A stretch of 54,861 bases of DNA from Acidobacteriota bacterium (GCA_028874215.1 JAPPLF010000064.1:1-54861); one strand, 5' to 3'; positions 44,076 to 52,695 are shown, counted from the stretch's first letter. The notes: a model not told the origin generated them from the sequence alone. Translations and numbers: made by a program.

Positions 44076-44310
44076 GGCATCCGCCGGATCGGGCCGGTGA
44101 GGAAGCTTCTGAGAAAAAGGAACGATTTCCAATCACCCAGTCTTCGTCGCCAATAATGTCACACGGGAGTTCGGCGATTGGAAATCGCCGCTCCAGTTCG
44201 GCGATTGGAAATCGCCGCTCCAGTTCGGCGGTTAGGAAACCGCCGCTCCCATCCTTTTTCTGTCGGCATTTCGCCGGGCATGGGCCGGTGGGGAAGCTCC
44301 TGTCTTGCCG
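44076..44310. repeat. intergenic hairpin repeat, inverted copy with three hairpins and flanking blocks
   Basis: An inverted tail lies near 44115-44162. Three perfect 8-bp hairpins follow: CGGCGATT (44172-44179)/AATCGCCG (44183-44190), the same again at 44199-44206/44210-44217, and CGGCGGTT (44226-44233)/AACCGCCG (44238-44245). The first two have A-T where the others have G-C, changed in both arms. A third block (CTTTTTCT... to GGGGAAGCTCCT, 44253-44310) recurs at 51085-51130 inverted, with partial copies near 43880-43930 and 44080-44120. The cluster fills the gap between the divergent P450 and gamma-glutamyltransferase-like genes. Confidence 0.85.
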
Positions 44311-44357
44311 GAGCCCGTCTCCTGGTGTACAACCGGAGCCGGATGGGAGATTGGATC

Positions 44358-46034
44358 ATGCGCAACTCGACGTTGATTTTGTTGATTCTGCCGGGGGTCC
44401 TGGCGTGTTTGTTGGCGACCGGCTGGGCATCGGGCCACATCACTTGGAAGGCCTCGGGCAAGGGAGGCGCCGTGGCGGCCGGGCATCCCGACGCGGTGGC
44501 GGCCGGCATCCGGATGCTGGAAGCGGGCGGCAACGCCGCCGACGCGGCGGCCGCAACGCTGCTGGCGCTCTCGGTGACCGACTACGGGATGTTCGCCATC
44601 GGCGGCGAGATCCCGTTCCTCATCTACGACGCCGAGAAGAAAGAGGTGAAGGTTCTCTCCGGCCTGGGGCGCGCCCCCCTGGACCAGGCCGCCATCGACT
44701 GGTACTACACCAACACCATTCCGGCCCAGGGCAGCATGAAGGCCGCCCCGACGCCCGGGGCCGTGGACCTTTGCATCACCGCCCTGAAGCTGTATGGCAC
44801 CAAGTCCTTCGAGGAAGCGTCGGCCCCGGTGCTGGAGGTCCTGGACGCCGGATCGGAAGAGTGGCATCCCAAGTTGGCCGTCACCTTCCGGAAACTCGTT
44901 GAAGCGGAACAGAAGGCTACCGGAACCCGAGAGGAGAAGCTGACGGCGGCCCGGGACCGCTTCTACAAAGGGGACGTGGCCGACGAGTTGGAGGCATGGT
45001 ACATCGCCACCGGCTCCTTCCTCCGAAAGAAGGATCTGGCCGCTCACGTCACCCGCGTCGAAGATCCGGTTTCGGTGGACTACCGGGGATACACCGTCTA
45101 CAAGTGCCCGTCCTGGACCCAGGGCCCGGCCCTGTGCCAGGCACTGAGGCTCTTGGAGGGGTTCGACCTGAAGCAGATGGGGCATCTCTCCGCCAGCTAC
45201 ATCCACACCCTCACCGAGTCGTTGAAGCTGGCCTTCGCCGACCGGGACGAATATTACGGCGACCCCCTCTTCGCCCAGGTCCCCATGAAGACCCTCCTGT
45301 CCCGGGACTATGCGCGGGTCCGCCGCACACTGATCGACCCAAACCGGGCGTCCCTGGAGCGCCGTCCCGGAGACCCGTACCACATGAAACCCCTCAAGGG
45401 CATGATGCGGGCCGGCGACAACCCGAACCGGATTCCCATCAGCGACACCACCACCTGCGTGGTGGCGGACAAGTGGGGCAACGTGGTGGCCGCCACCCCC
45501 AGTTGCAACCTTTCGGGCAACGTTCCGGGACCCTCGGGCGTCACCACGGGGAACCGGCTCCGGAGCCTGAACACGACCCGCGGCCATCCCAATCGCATCC
45601 AGCCGGGCAAACGGCCCCGCATCACCCTGACGCCCACCCTGGTCACCCGGGACGGCAAGCCGGTCATCGCCATCAGCGTGGCGGGAGGAGACCTCCAGGA
45701 CCAGACCACGCTGAACGTGCTGTTGAATCACGTGGAGTTCGGCATGCTTCCGGACCAGGCGGTGACGGCGTCCCGCTTCAACACGGACCACCTCCAGAAT
45801 TCCTTCGATCCCAATCCGAACCGAGACGAGGCATTCGTCAAGGCGGGAAGCCTGCGGGTCCACAGCGGTGTCGGCGGCCAGGTCCAGGAGGAATTGAAGC
45901 AAAAGGGGCACCGGCTGACCACCACCGACGGCTTCATCGCCCGGCCGGTGATGCTCTTCATCGACCGGGAAAAGGGAGTCATCCACGCCGCGGGGGATCC
46001 GGCCGCGGGCCGTCACGCCGCCGCCATCGACTAG
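44358..46034 (+). CDS. gamma-glutamyltransferase-like Ntn-hydrolase precursor
   Basis: 558 residues from ATG 44358, with a signal peptide (about 1-26). 'AVAAGHPDAVAAGIRMLEAGGNAADAA' (in parts) is the classical GGT opening. The autoprocessing site is 'SDTTTCVVADKWGNVVA', where Thr364 should become the N-terminal nucleophile of the small subunit. In most GGTs this reads TTH; here His is Thr. The later 'GSPGG' substrate loop reads 'SVAGGDLQDQ'. It is therefore an outlying GGT subfamily, probably a periplasmic amidase or transferase with altered specificity. The ribosome site GGGAG precedes the chosen ATG. Confidence 0.88.
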   Translation: MRNSTLILLILPGVLACLLATGWASGHITWKASGKGGAVAAGHPDAVAAGIRMLEAGGNAADAAAATLLALSVTDYGMFAIGGEIPFLIYDAEKKEVKVLSGLGRAPLDQAAIDWYYTNTIPAQGSMKAAPTPGAVDLCITALKLYGTKSFEEASAPVLEVLDAGSEEWHPKLAVTFRKLVEAEQKATGTREEKLTAARDRFYKGDVADELEAWYIATGSFLRKKDLAAHVTRVEDPVSVDYRGYTVYKCPSWTQGPALCQALRLLEGFDLKQMGHLSASYIHTLTESLKLAFADRDEYYGDPLFAQVPMKTLLSRDYARVRRTLIDPNRASLERRPGDPYHMKPLKGMMRAGDNPNRIPISDTTTCVVADKWGNVVAATPSCNLSGNVPGPSGVTTGNRLRSLNTTRGHPNRIQPGKRPRITLTPTLVTRDGKPVIAISVAGGDLQDQTTLNVLLNHVEFGMLPDQAVTASRFNTDHLQNSFDPNPNRDEAFVKAGSLRVHSGVGGQVQEELKQKGHRLTTTDGFIARPVMLFIDREKGVIHAAGDPAAGRHAAAID

Positions 46035-46044
46035 TTTTCCGATT

Positions 46045-46197
46045 GGAGGGGGGCCATTCCTGTCCCCCCTTCGGAGGGGCGACATCCTTGTCGCCCATTC
46101 CTGTCTCCCAATCTTTCCTGCGCTAACTTTTTCATTGCATACGGTGACAGGGCGGTTGGAAACCGCCCCTCCGGTTCGGCGGTCAGAGACCGCCGCT
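46045..46197. repeat. cluster of four intergenic hairpins
   Basis: AGGGGGG (46047-46053)/CCCCCCT (46064-46070); GGGCGACA (46077-46084)/TGTCGCCC (46089-46096) with loop TCCT; GGGCGGTT (46150-46157)/AACCGCCC (46161-46168); CGGCGGTC (46177-46184)/GACCGCCG (46188-46195). All but the first are perfect 8-bp stems, and the loops (TCCT, GGA, AGA) match those of the repeat family. The last overlaps the 3' end of the convergent gene and supplies its final codons (SGGL). Confidence 0.85.
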
Positions 46198-48042
46198 CCG
46201 GTCCCACGGAAACGCGAACGTCGGTGGGTTCACGTAGCGCTTCATCTGAATCGAGAGACGTGAACCGGCGCCGGCGTCCAGGCGGACGGTGAACCTGGAG
46301 TCCCCCACCTCGATCCGGCGGCCATCGACCGTAACCGCCACGGCGTCGTGCTCGGCGTAGGCGCCGGTCTGAACTACGAGCTCGCGGCTCTCCACCGGGT
46401 TGGTATTGACCAGGACGAGGGTGACGCCGGCGGGACCGATCTTTTCGACCAGCGCACCCACCCCCCGGGGCAGGCCCGGCCGCCGCTCCCCGGCGTCGAA
46501 ATAGCGAAGCTGCGCGTGCACCACGTTGCCGCCGCTGCCCGGATCGTTGGCCCCGAGCATGAGGTTGTGGAGGCTGCTGACGGAGGTGACCACCGGCATG
46601 TCGGGAGCCTGCCGGGTGTCCGTCGTCCGGGTATCCTCCCGCACCTTTTGGACCTGCCTCCGGATCACGTCCAGATCATGCGCCATCGCCTCCATGGGAA
46701 AGTCCGGGTCATCACCCCGCAGGTACCGGACCCAGGGCTCTTCCGCGACCCGGGGCAGGTCGGACTCCTCCAGGGTCCAGGTGTAGATGTCGGTCAACTC
46801 CGGGAGCGACCAGAAATTGACGTTCCCGCCGCGGCGGTTGCTGTTGTCGATGTAGGCGTACCAACCGTCGTCGCCGTACTTGTGCGGGACCATGAGGCGT
46901 CCGTCGATGACCTTCTGCGCCGCGTACATGTTCTCGATCTGCGCTCGCAACGTGTCCACGTACTTGCGGTCGCCCGTGAGCATGAACGCGATGCCGAAAC
47001 CGACCCGGGCGCCCCGCATCACGTAGTTGTTGCCCGGATTGTCCGATCCGTCGGCCGACTTGGGACGGAAGTTCCATCCGTAGACTCCGCCCCACCACTT
47101 GCCGTCCCACTCGCCTCCGATGGACCCGTCGAGGCCGATGTTGCTGGGAAGGTTGCCGCCGTTGCGGGCGGCCCGATCGACCCAGGCGTCGACGTACTCC
47201 AGAATCCAGTCCCGGTACTTCTCCTCCCCGGTCAACATGTACGCGGTCATGGCCAGGTTCGTGGCCAGCATGTTCTGGGGGTGGTCGCCGCTCAGGTTGA
47301 CCGTGTATCCCATCCGGGTCCAGCGCTCCGTTCTCGGGGGTTGCCCCGGCCGGGGGTCGTGACGGGGCCGCGGGTTCCCACCCCAGTGATACTCCGTGGC
47401 CGGCGTCAACAGCGGACCCCGGCTTCCGTTGAACAGGCTGCGGATGATCTTTTTCTCCGGGTCGTAGTTGGGAGCCTCGGGGTCCTCGTCCATGTAGAAG
47501 CCGGCATAGCGCCGGGCCCGGATCAGGTATTGCGGGTCCTGAGGGCGGGCGAGACCGTACCAGTACCAGGGAGCCATCCCTTCGCCCGTGTGCTCCCAGT
47601 CGAGTTGCGGACAGAACTCCCGGTAGAACATGCCGTCCTTGGCCGCCGCCACCAGGGGTTCCCGGGCTTCCGTGAACTGGTCGAGGTGTCCTTCCCAGAT
47701 CTTCTTGTGCAAGGCCAGGATCTCGGGCGGCCCCCCCAGCATGTAGAGGATGGGCAGATCGCGATAGGTTTCGGTGACGTCGTCGGGGCCGTCCATGGCC
47801 CCCCAGTTGGGGGTGATCCGCATCCAACCGCGGACGTCGACGTACTTGTCGGCCGCCACGGACGCCGCCTCGGCGTTGGAATCGATGAGCGCCCACTGGG
47901 CCATGGCCCAGGCCGGCGGAGGCATCGGCGTGGTGATCTCGATGTCGGGTTTCGCCAGGGTCAACGATCCGGTCAAGAGACCGAGAGCGACGAAGATAAC
48001 GGTGAGCCGGAATTTCTTCCGGTTTGGATTAGTTGCGGCCAT
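46183..48042 (-). CDS. secreted protein of unknown family, alpha/alpha-toroid-like
   Basis: 619 residues. The signal peptide is about 1-30 (LTVIFVALGLLTGSLTLA). Many aromatic Trp/Tyr/Gly blocks follow ('DWEHTGEGMAPWYWYGLAR', 'YAGFYMDEDPEA', 'EYHWGGNPRPRHD', 'GYTVNLSGDHPQN'), with repeated helix pairs ('AMTAYMLTGEEKYRDWILEY', 'GIAFMLTGDRKYVDTLRAQ') of the kind seen in (alpha/alpha)6-barrel glycosidases and polysaccharide lyases. A C-terminal beta domain begins about 500. No specific family is recognised. GGGGAGGAAAGAA precedes the ATG. It is divergent from propeller 3 with 84 bases between starts. Confidence 0.65.
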   Translation of the reverse strand: MAATNPNRKKFRLTVIFVALGLLTGSLTLAKPDIEITTPMPPPAWAMAQWALIDSNAEAASVAADKYVDVRGWMRITPNWGAMDGPDDVTETYRDLPILYMLGGPPEILALHKKIWEGHLDQFTEAREPLVAAAKDGMFYREFCPQLDWEHTGEGMAPWYWYGLARPQDPQYLIRARRYAGFYMDEDPEAPNYDPEKKIIRSLFNGSRGPLLTPATEYHWGGNPRPRHDPRPGQPPRTERWTRMGYTVNLSGDHPQNMLATNLAMTAYMLTGEEKYRDWILEYVDAWVDRAARNGGNLPSNIGLDGSIGGEWDGKWWGGVYGWNFRPKSADGSDNPGNNYVMRGARVGFGIAFMLTGDRKYVDTLRAQIENMYAAQKVIDGRLMVPHKYGDDGWYAYIDNSNRRGGNVNFWSLPELTDIYTWTLEESDLPRVAEEPWVRYLRGDDPDFPMEAMAHDLDVIRRQVQKVREDTRTTDTRQAPDMPVVTSVSSLHNLMLGANDPGSGGNVVHAQLRYFDAGERRPGLPRGVGALVEKIGPAGVTLVLVNTNPVESRELVVQTGAYAEHDAVAVTVDGRRIEVGDSRFTVRLDAGAGSRLSIQMKRYVNPPTFAFPWDRSGGL

Positions 48043-48126
48043 TTCTTTCCTCCCCGTGTCATGATAGGGGTCTCAAGCGCGCAAGAGAAACCGGATTTTC
48101 AAATGAGAGGGAGGGGAACGCCTGAA

Positions 48127-49602
48127 ATGCAACAAGCGATAGCTGTAACCGTCATGATTCTGGTGTCATTCGGGCAGGTCTTGGCCGGAGCGGATTCCAC
48201 CTCTCCGCTCGACATCGGGTCCCGTTTGGAGCTGTTCGTGGACGACGCCCTCATCGAGTCCATGGACGGCGTTCGCCTCCGCCTTCATACGCCGCAGCCC
48301 GCGGGCATCGTCATGCAACACGACAAACCCTGGGAAGGCACCACCAGCGCCTACCACTCGGTCTTCCAGGACGGCGACATCTTCCGCATGTACTACCGGG
48401 GCAGCAGCCATGCCGGATACACCATAAAGTCGCTGATGAAACCGGGCGAGACACCCATTCCGGAACATGAGCAGGTGGCCTGCTACGCCGAGAGCCCGGA
48501 CGGGATCCACTGGACCCGTCCCTCCCTGGGGCTGATCGAGTTCGAGGGATCCAAGGACAACAACATCGTCTGGATCGGAAACCGGGCCGGAGGGCACAAC
48601 TTCGCCCCCTTCAAGGACGGAAATCCCGATGCTCCGGATTCGCAACGATACAAGGCCGTAGGGTCGAGCAATATCGGCGGAAAACCGGTCCTGCTGGGCT
48701 TCGTTTCTCCCGACGGAATCCACTGGAGCAAGGTCCGGGACGAGCCCATCATCACCGACGGACACTTCGATTCACTGAACGTGGCCTTCTGGGATTCGGT
48801 GCGGCAGCGTTACTCGGCCATCTACCGGTCCGGTCATGAAGGCGTCCGGTCTATCAAGTTCTCCCATTCCGATAATTTCGTCGACTGGCCCCCGGGCACG
48901 TATGCCGACTACGGCGACACTCCCCGGGAACAGCTCTACACCAACGCCACCGCGCCCTATTTCCGGGCGCCTCACATCTACCTGGCTTTTCCCAAGCGTT
49001 TCGTTCAGTGGAGGACCGTTCACCAGGACGTTTCCGGTTCCGGCGTATCGGAAGGGGTCTTCATGAGCAGCCGGGACGGAGTGCACTGGGACCGGCGCTT
49101 CATGGAGGCGTTCGTGCGGCCCGGACGGGACCCCAGGAGCTGGGTGCACCGCACGAACATGATCGCGGCCGGAGTGCTGCCCACCGCCGGCGATGAGATT
49201 TCGATCTACGTGGCCCGCCATTACACCTCTCCCAGCTGCCACTTGGAACGGATGGTCCTGCGCACCGACGGTTTCGCGTCTGCCTCTGCGGACTATTCCG
49301 GCGGAGAGCTGCTGACCAAGCCCCTGCTGTTCCAAGGGACCAACCTGGTCCTCAACTTCGCCACGTCGGCCGCCGGAAGCATTCACCTGGAGATTCAGGA
49401 TGCCGAGGGCAGACCGCTCCCCGGCTTCGCTCTGGAGGAATCGCCCCTGATCTGGGGGGACGAAATCGAGCACACCGTCCGCTGGGAGCGCTCCCATTCC
49501 AGGGCCACCTCAGACGAGCCCTTGAGACGGATTTCCGAGAAACCGGTGCGGCTCCGCTTCGTCATGAAAGACGCCGATCTGTTTTCGCTGCAGTTCAGGT
49601 AA
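48127..49602 (+). CDS. secreted five-bladed beta-propeller protein, GH32/43-like (paralogue 3 of 3)
   Basis: 491 residues from ATG 48127 (GAGGGGAA about eight bases upstream). The signal peptide is 1-20 (VTVMILVSFGQVLAGA). 'GSRLELFVDDALIESMDGVR' opens the mature part. 'SPDGIHWTRPSLGLIEFEGS', 'VSPDGIHWSKVRDEPII', 'DGHFDSLNVAFWD' and 'SRDGVHWDRRF' mark propeller blades and correspond closely to paralogue 2. The C-terminal sandwich ends 'RLRFVMKDADLFSLQFR'. The three paralogues are about 38 and 8 kb apart, so this is not one tandem array. The substrate is unknown. Confidence 0.78.
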   Translation: MQQAIAVTVMILVSFGQVLAGADSTSPLDIGSRLELFVDDALIESMDGVRLRLHTPQPAGIVMQHDKPWEGTTSAYHSVFQDGDIFRMYYRGSSHAGYTIKSLMKPGETPIPEHEQVACYAESPDGIHWTRPSLGLIEFEGSKDNNIVWIGNRAGGHNFAPFKDGNPDAPDSQRYKAVGSSNIGGKPVLLGFVSPDGIHWSKVRDEPIITDGHFDSLNVAFWDSVRQRYSAIYRSGHEGVRSIKFSHSDNFVDWPPGTYADYGDTPREQLYTNATAPYFRAPHIYLAFPKRFVQWRTVHQDVSGSGVSEGVFMSSRDGVHWDRRFMEAFVRPGRDPRSWVHRTNMIAAGVLPTAGDEISIYVARHYTSPSCHLERMVLRTDGFASASADYSGGELLTKPLLFQGTNLVLNFATSAAGSIHLEIQDAEGRPLPGFALEESPLIWGDEIEHTVRWERSHSRATSDEPLRRISEKPVRLRFVMKDADLFSLQFR

Positions 49603-49637
49603 GCCGCCGAGTCCGGTCGAATAGAAGGGAATAGGAA

Positions 49638-51083
49638 TTGGCCGGGACGATCCGGAAGACATCGTTCATCCGCAGGTCGTTTCCCGGAATTCTGTTGGCC
49701 GCCGTCCTGGCGGCGTTCGGCGCAGCCTGTTCAGGACCGGACGCAAACGAATCGACGATCGAGACCGGATGTTTGCAGCCACGGACAGAATCGGTCCCTA
49801 TGCCTCCGGACACCGGCAACCGCTCGCGGCCGCTCCGGATCGCCGCCGTCGTGACCACCTTCTTTCCCAACAGTCATGCGGGGGTCATCGTCGACAAGTT
49901 CCTCCGCGGATTTCCCACCGACGAGGGCGTCATTCCACCCCGGTCCACGATCGTCTCGCTGTACATCGACCAGATTCACGAGCGTGACGTCGGCCGCCAG
50001 ATCGCCTACGAGTTCGAGATCCCCTTGTACGAGAGCATCCGGGCGGCGCTGACCCTGGGAGGAGATGAACTGGCGGTGGATGCCGTGTTGCTGATCGGGG
50101 AGCACGGCGACTACCCGCGGTCGGAACTGGGCCAGGAGATGTTGCCGCGGCGCTACTTCTTCGAACAGATCGCCGGAGTCATCGGCGAAGCGGGGCGGCC
50201 CATCCCGGTCTTCAACGACAAGCACCTCTCCTACCGGTGGGACGATGCGGCCTGGATGTACGAAACGGCCAAGGCAAAGAATATCCCCCTCTGGGCCGCG
50301 TCGGCTCTGCCCGTCGTCTGGCGCAACCCCAACTGGGAACATCCCTTGGGTCAGCCGGTGGACCAGGCCCTCGTCATCGGATTTCACATGGTGGAGCGGT
50401 ACGGCTTTCACGCCCTGGAGGTCCTCCAGTCCAACGTCGAACGGCGGCGCGGCGGCGAGACCGGAGTCCGCTCCGTGCAATGCCTTACAGGAGAAGAAGT
50501 GTGGCGCGCCGGTGAAGCGGGCCGATGGTCAATCCCGCTGGCCAATGAGGCGCTGAGCCGGATCGAGAATGGACCGGGCCAACTGGACCCGAAGCAGGTC
50601 TACGATCCCCATGTTTTCCTCGTGGAATACGTCGACGGACTGGAGGCCGCGGTCCTGATGCTGGGCGACGGCTACGTCCGCAAATTCGCCTACGCCCAGC
50701 AACGCGGCTCATCGACCGACGCACTCGAGTACCACATCGCCGAGGGTCCCGCCCGGGCCGCGTTCGGTTATCTGGGTCTCAACATCGAGGACTTCTTCGC
50801 CTCGGGCCTCGCTCCCAACCCCGTGGAACGAACCCTGCTGACCACCGGAATCCTCGAGGCAGCCATGATCTCCCGGAGCCAGGGCGGGACACGGGTGCTG
50901 ACTCCGCACCTCTCCACCATCCGGTACCAACCGGGAAAAGGAGCCAGGAGGCCGTCGGGAACGCGGCCGAAGGGAGCGAGCGTCGGCGATTGGATCGTCC
51001 ACGAGCCCGGCGCCACGCCCGTGGCCCAGCCGATTCCCATCAAGCGCGACGGAACCGTCCGCCGACCCCGACCCACGAACTAG
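49638..51083 (+). CDS. lipoprotein of unknown family
   Basis: 481 residues starting at TTG 49638 (GGGAATAGGA just before). The signal ends in a lipobox-like 'AFGAACSG' (about residue 31). The mature protein begins with an alpha/beta layout ('LRIAAVVTTFFPNSHAGVI', 'STIVSLYIDQIHERDVGR', 'AVDAVLLIGEHGDYPRSELG'), reminiscent of Rossmann-type sugar-binding or oxidoreductase-like proteins but without a clear GxGxxG. The tail (about 445-481) is Pro/Arg/Lys rich. It may be cotranscribed with propeller 3, 35 bases upstream. I do not recognise the family. Confidence 0.6.
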   Translation: MAGTIRKTSFIRRSFPGILLAAVLAAFGAACSGPDANESTIETGCLQPRTESVPMPPDTGNRSRPLRIAAVVTTFFPNSHAGVIVDKFLRGFPTDEGVIPPRSTIVSLYIDQIHERDVGRQIAYEFEIPLYESIRAALTLGGDELAVDAVLLIGEHGDYPRSELGQEMLPRRYFFEQIAGVIGEAGRPIPVFNDKHLSYRWDDAAWMYETAKAKNIPLWAASALPVVWRNPNWEHPLGQPVDQALVIGFHMVERYGFHALEVLQSNVERRRGGETGVRSVQCLTGEEVWRAGEAGRWSIPLANEALSRIENGPGQLDPKQVYDPHVFLVEYVDGLEAAVLMLGDGYVRKFAYAQQRGSSTDALEYHIAEGPARAAFGYLGLNIEDFFASGLAPNPVERTLLTTGILEAAMISRSQGGTRVLTPHLSTIRYQPGKGARRPSGTRPKGASVGDWIVHEPGATPVAQPIPIKRDGTVRRPRPTN

Positions 51084-51084
51084 G

Positions 51085-51262
51085 AGCTTCTCCACCGACC
51101 CATGCCCGGCGAAATGCCGGTAGAAAAAGGATGGGAGCGACTTTCCTGTCGCCGGTGGAGCGGCGGTTTTCCTACCGCCGCACTCCGTTGTGACAAACTT
51201 GGCGACGAAGACTGGACGATTGGAAATTGCCCCCTTTTTCTCAGAAGGGGGGACTGTTAGTC
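51085..51262. repeat. intergenic hairpin repeat, forward copy with flanking block
   Basis: A block (51085-51130) matching the inverted one at 44253-44310 is followed by hairpins GCGAC (51137-51141)/GTCGC (51148-51152) and CGGCGGT (51161-51167)/ACCGCCG (51174-51180). The tail (51189-51232) is almost the same as at 9395-9440. The repeat sits just after the lipoprotein gene. Confidence 0.85.
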
Positions 51263-51702
51263 CCAACTGGCCGACAGTCAAAGACTACCGAACATTAACG
51301 TTTTCAGTTATTTGCCGGGTTCTTCGCGGACTCGGTAGAGTGGTTGACTCCTCATGTTGGACCAGCTGAACAGGCAGCCATATCGGCTCCTGAAAGCCGC
51401 CCCTCCCTTTTCCCTCTTCCGTTGCCTGGCTCAGAGACTTTGTGAATTCGGCCTGTCAATCAAGTGCCGAAGGTCAGAAACCATCTGGCGACTGGGAGCG
51501 CTACACGCCGTTCTATTACACCGATGCATCGAGGCTGACAACCCCATTTGGTTGTGCGTTTAGGGGAGCGTATCGGCCGACACCAGACGAGCCCACCAGA
51601 GCGCCTTGCAGTTCCTCTCTGACATCCTCGCCGGGGAGCCGATCAATGGCCATTGACAGCACCGAATGCCGCCGCAGCTAAACCGACAATGGGCACGGAT
51701 GG
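51263..51702. other. intergenic gap
   Basis: About 440 bases with no convincing gene. A 69-codon open frame (51354-51563, plus) has no ribosome site, no family resemblance and unusual Cys/Arg content, so I do not call it. No hairpin repeat is seen after 51262. Confidence 0.5.
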
Positions 51703-52623
51703 TCACCCCTTGCCGAACAGGTCAGTCAATTTGGTGGCTGTCTGTAGCTTGGAAATGCTGGTATAGCGGGGCCCCTGCATCGTCCCAGGTGGCGCATCGT
51801 CATACGGGATCGGGCCGACCGTCTTCGCCTTTGCCGAGAAGATGACCTTGTACTTTCCGGCCTCGCCGTAAGACTCGATGCGGGACACCGGCGCATAGTG
51901 GGTGATGGCCGACACCGGTCGGGATTGGTATCCGGCGATGTACTTGATCTTGTCGAGCATGCCACCGGAAATGCGGATCGCATACCAACAATCCTGGCCC
52001 AGGAACACGTCGTCAAAACCCTTCTTCTGGGCTGGTACGATAATTGTGTCTTGCTTAGAGGGCAGAGGTCCTCCACCACCAGGCGGAACAGGGGGCGGGG
52101 GCGTAACGACTGCCTTCGGGTACTTGAAAGCCCGCAAGCCGACGAGCGGCAGGATTTGTAGGATCTCGTTTAGAAATCCCTGCGTGTCCGCCTTTTCCGC
52201 TTCGCTAAGCCCCGGTTCCTGTGGCGCATTACCGTTGTCGAGGTGGTAGCGCTTCACTTCTGCCGCCCTTTTGATCAAGGCGTGCTCCAGCCAAGTCACA
52301 TGGGCGCGATTCAGGCCGTCACTGCTAGAGACAAACACCACACCCCGATCCCAGAAGTCCTTCTTTGTGAAGTGTGATTGGATCCGGCTGCCAACACTGT
52401 CGGCCTGCCCCACGTAAATAGTCGGAAGATCGTCCTCGTCGTTCTTGTAGCCGTCGAGGACATAAACACCGGTTCGCAACATCTCGGGTCTTTTCCGTAT
52501 ATTGGGCCACTTGGCGCGCGGGAATACCAAGACCAGGCCAGTCCAGTTCATGCGGTCGATAATGAGAACGCCCTCTGGGTCGCCGTCCGGCACAAAGATG
52601 CGTATGGTGAAAGGGTCTGCCAT
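51703..52623 (-). CDS. GIY-YIG nuclease-domain protein
   Basis: 306 residues from ATG 52623 (AGGAGG upstream). The GIY-YIG core is 'RTGVYVLDG' (about 50) to 'TIYVGQADSVGSRIQSHF' (about 69-86), with the downstream catalytic Glu candidate in 'THVTWLEHALIKRA' (reads AHVTWLEHAL). A Pro/Gly-rich linker (about 175-192, 'TPPPPVPPGGGGP') leads to a C-terminal beta-rich domain of unknown type ('CWYAIRISGGMLDKIKYIAGYQ'). Such stand-alone GIY-YIG proteins are often mobile or defence related. The protein is intact, without a neighbouring methyltransferase. Confidence 0.82.
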   Translation of the reverse strand: MADPFTIRIFVPDGDPEGVLIIDRMNWTGLVLVFPRAKWPNIRKRPEMLRTGVYVLDGYKNDEDDLPTIYVGQADSVGSRIQSHFTKKDFWDRGVVFVSSSDGLNRAHVTWLEHALIKRAAEVKRYHLDNGNAPQEPGLSEAEKADTQGFLNEILQILPLVGLRAFKYPKAVVTPPPPVPPGGGGPLPSKQDTIIVPAQKKGFDDVFLGQDCWYAIRISGGMLDKIKYIAGYQSRPVSAITHYAPVSRIESYGEAGKYKVIFSAKAKTVGPIPYDDAPPGTMQGPRYTSISKLQTATKLTDLFGKG

Positions 52624-52695
52624 GGTTCCCAAACCTCCTGCCCCAATGCGGCGGCCACGCCAAATGCGGGGCCATTTGCTCCATAGGGGGGCTTT

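Noticed and set aside
43868-44080. Upstream extension of the P450 frame
   Set aside because: It contains the tandem TGAGGAAAGAG repeats and partial intergenic repeat blocks; the GTG at 43867 has a clear AAGGAG.
44160-44250. Possible CRISPR array
   Set aside because: The ~27-base units follow one another directly without unique spacers, and no cas gene is present. They are hairpin repeats.
46348-48126. N-terminal extension of the third propeller frame
   Set aside because: It is antisense to the secreted toroid-like gene; the signal peptide at 48127 with a good ribosome site marks the true start.
51354-51563. 69-codon open frame
   Set aside because: No ribosome site, no family resemblance and unusual composition.
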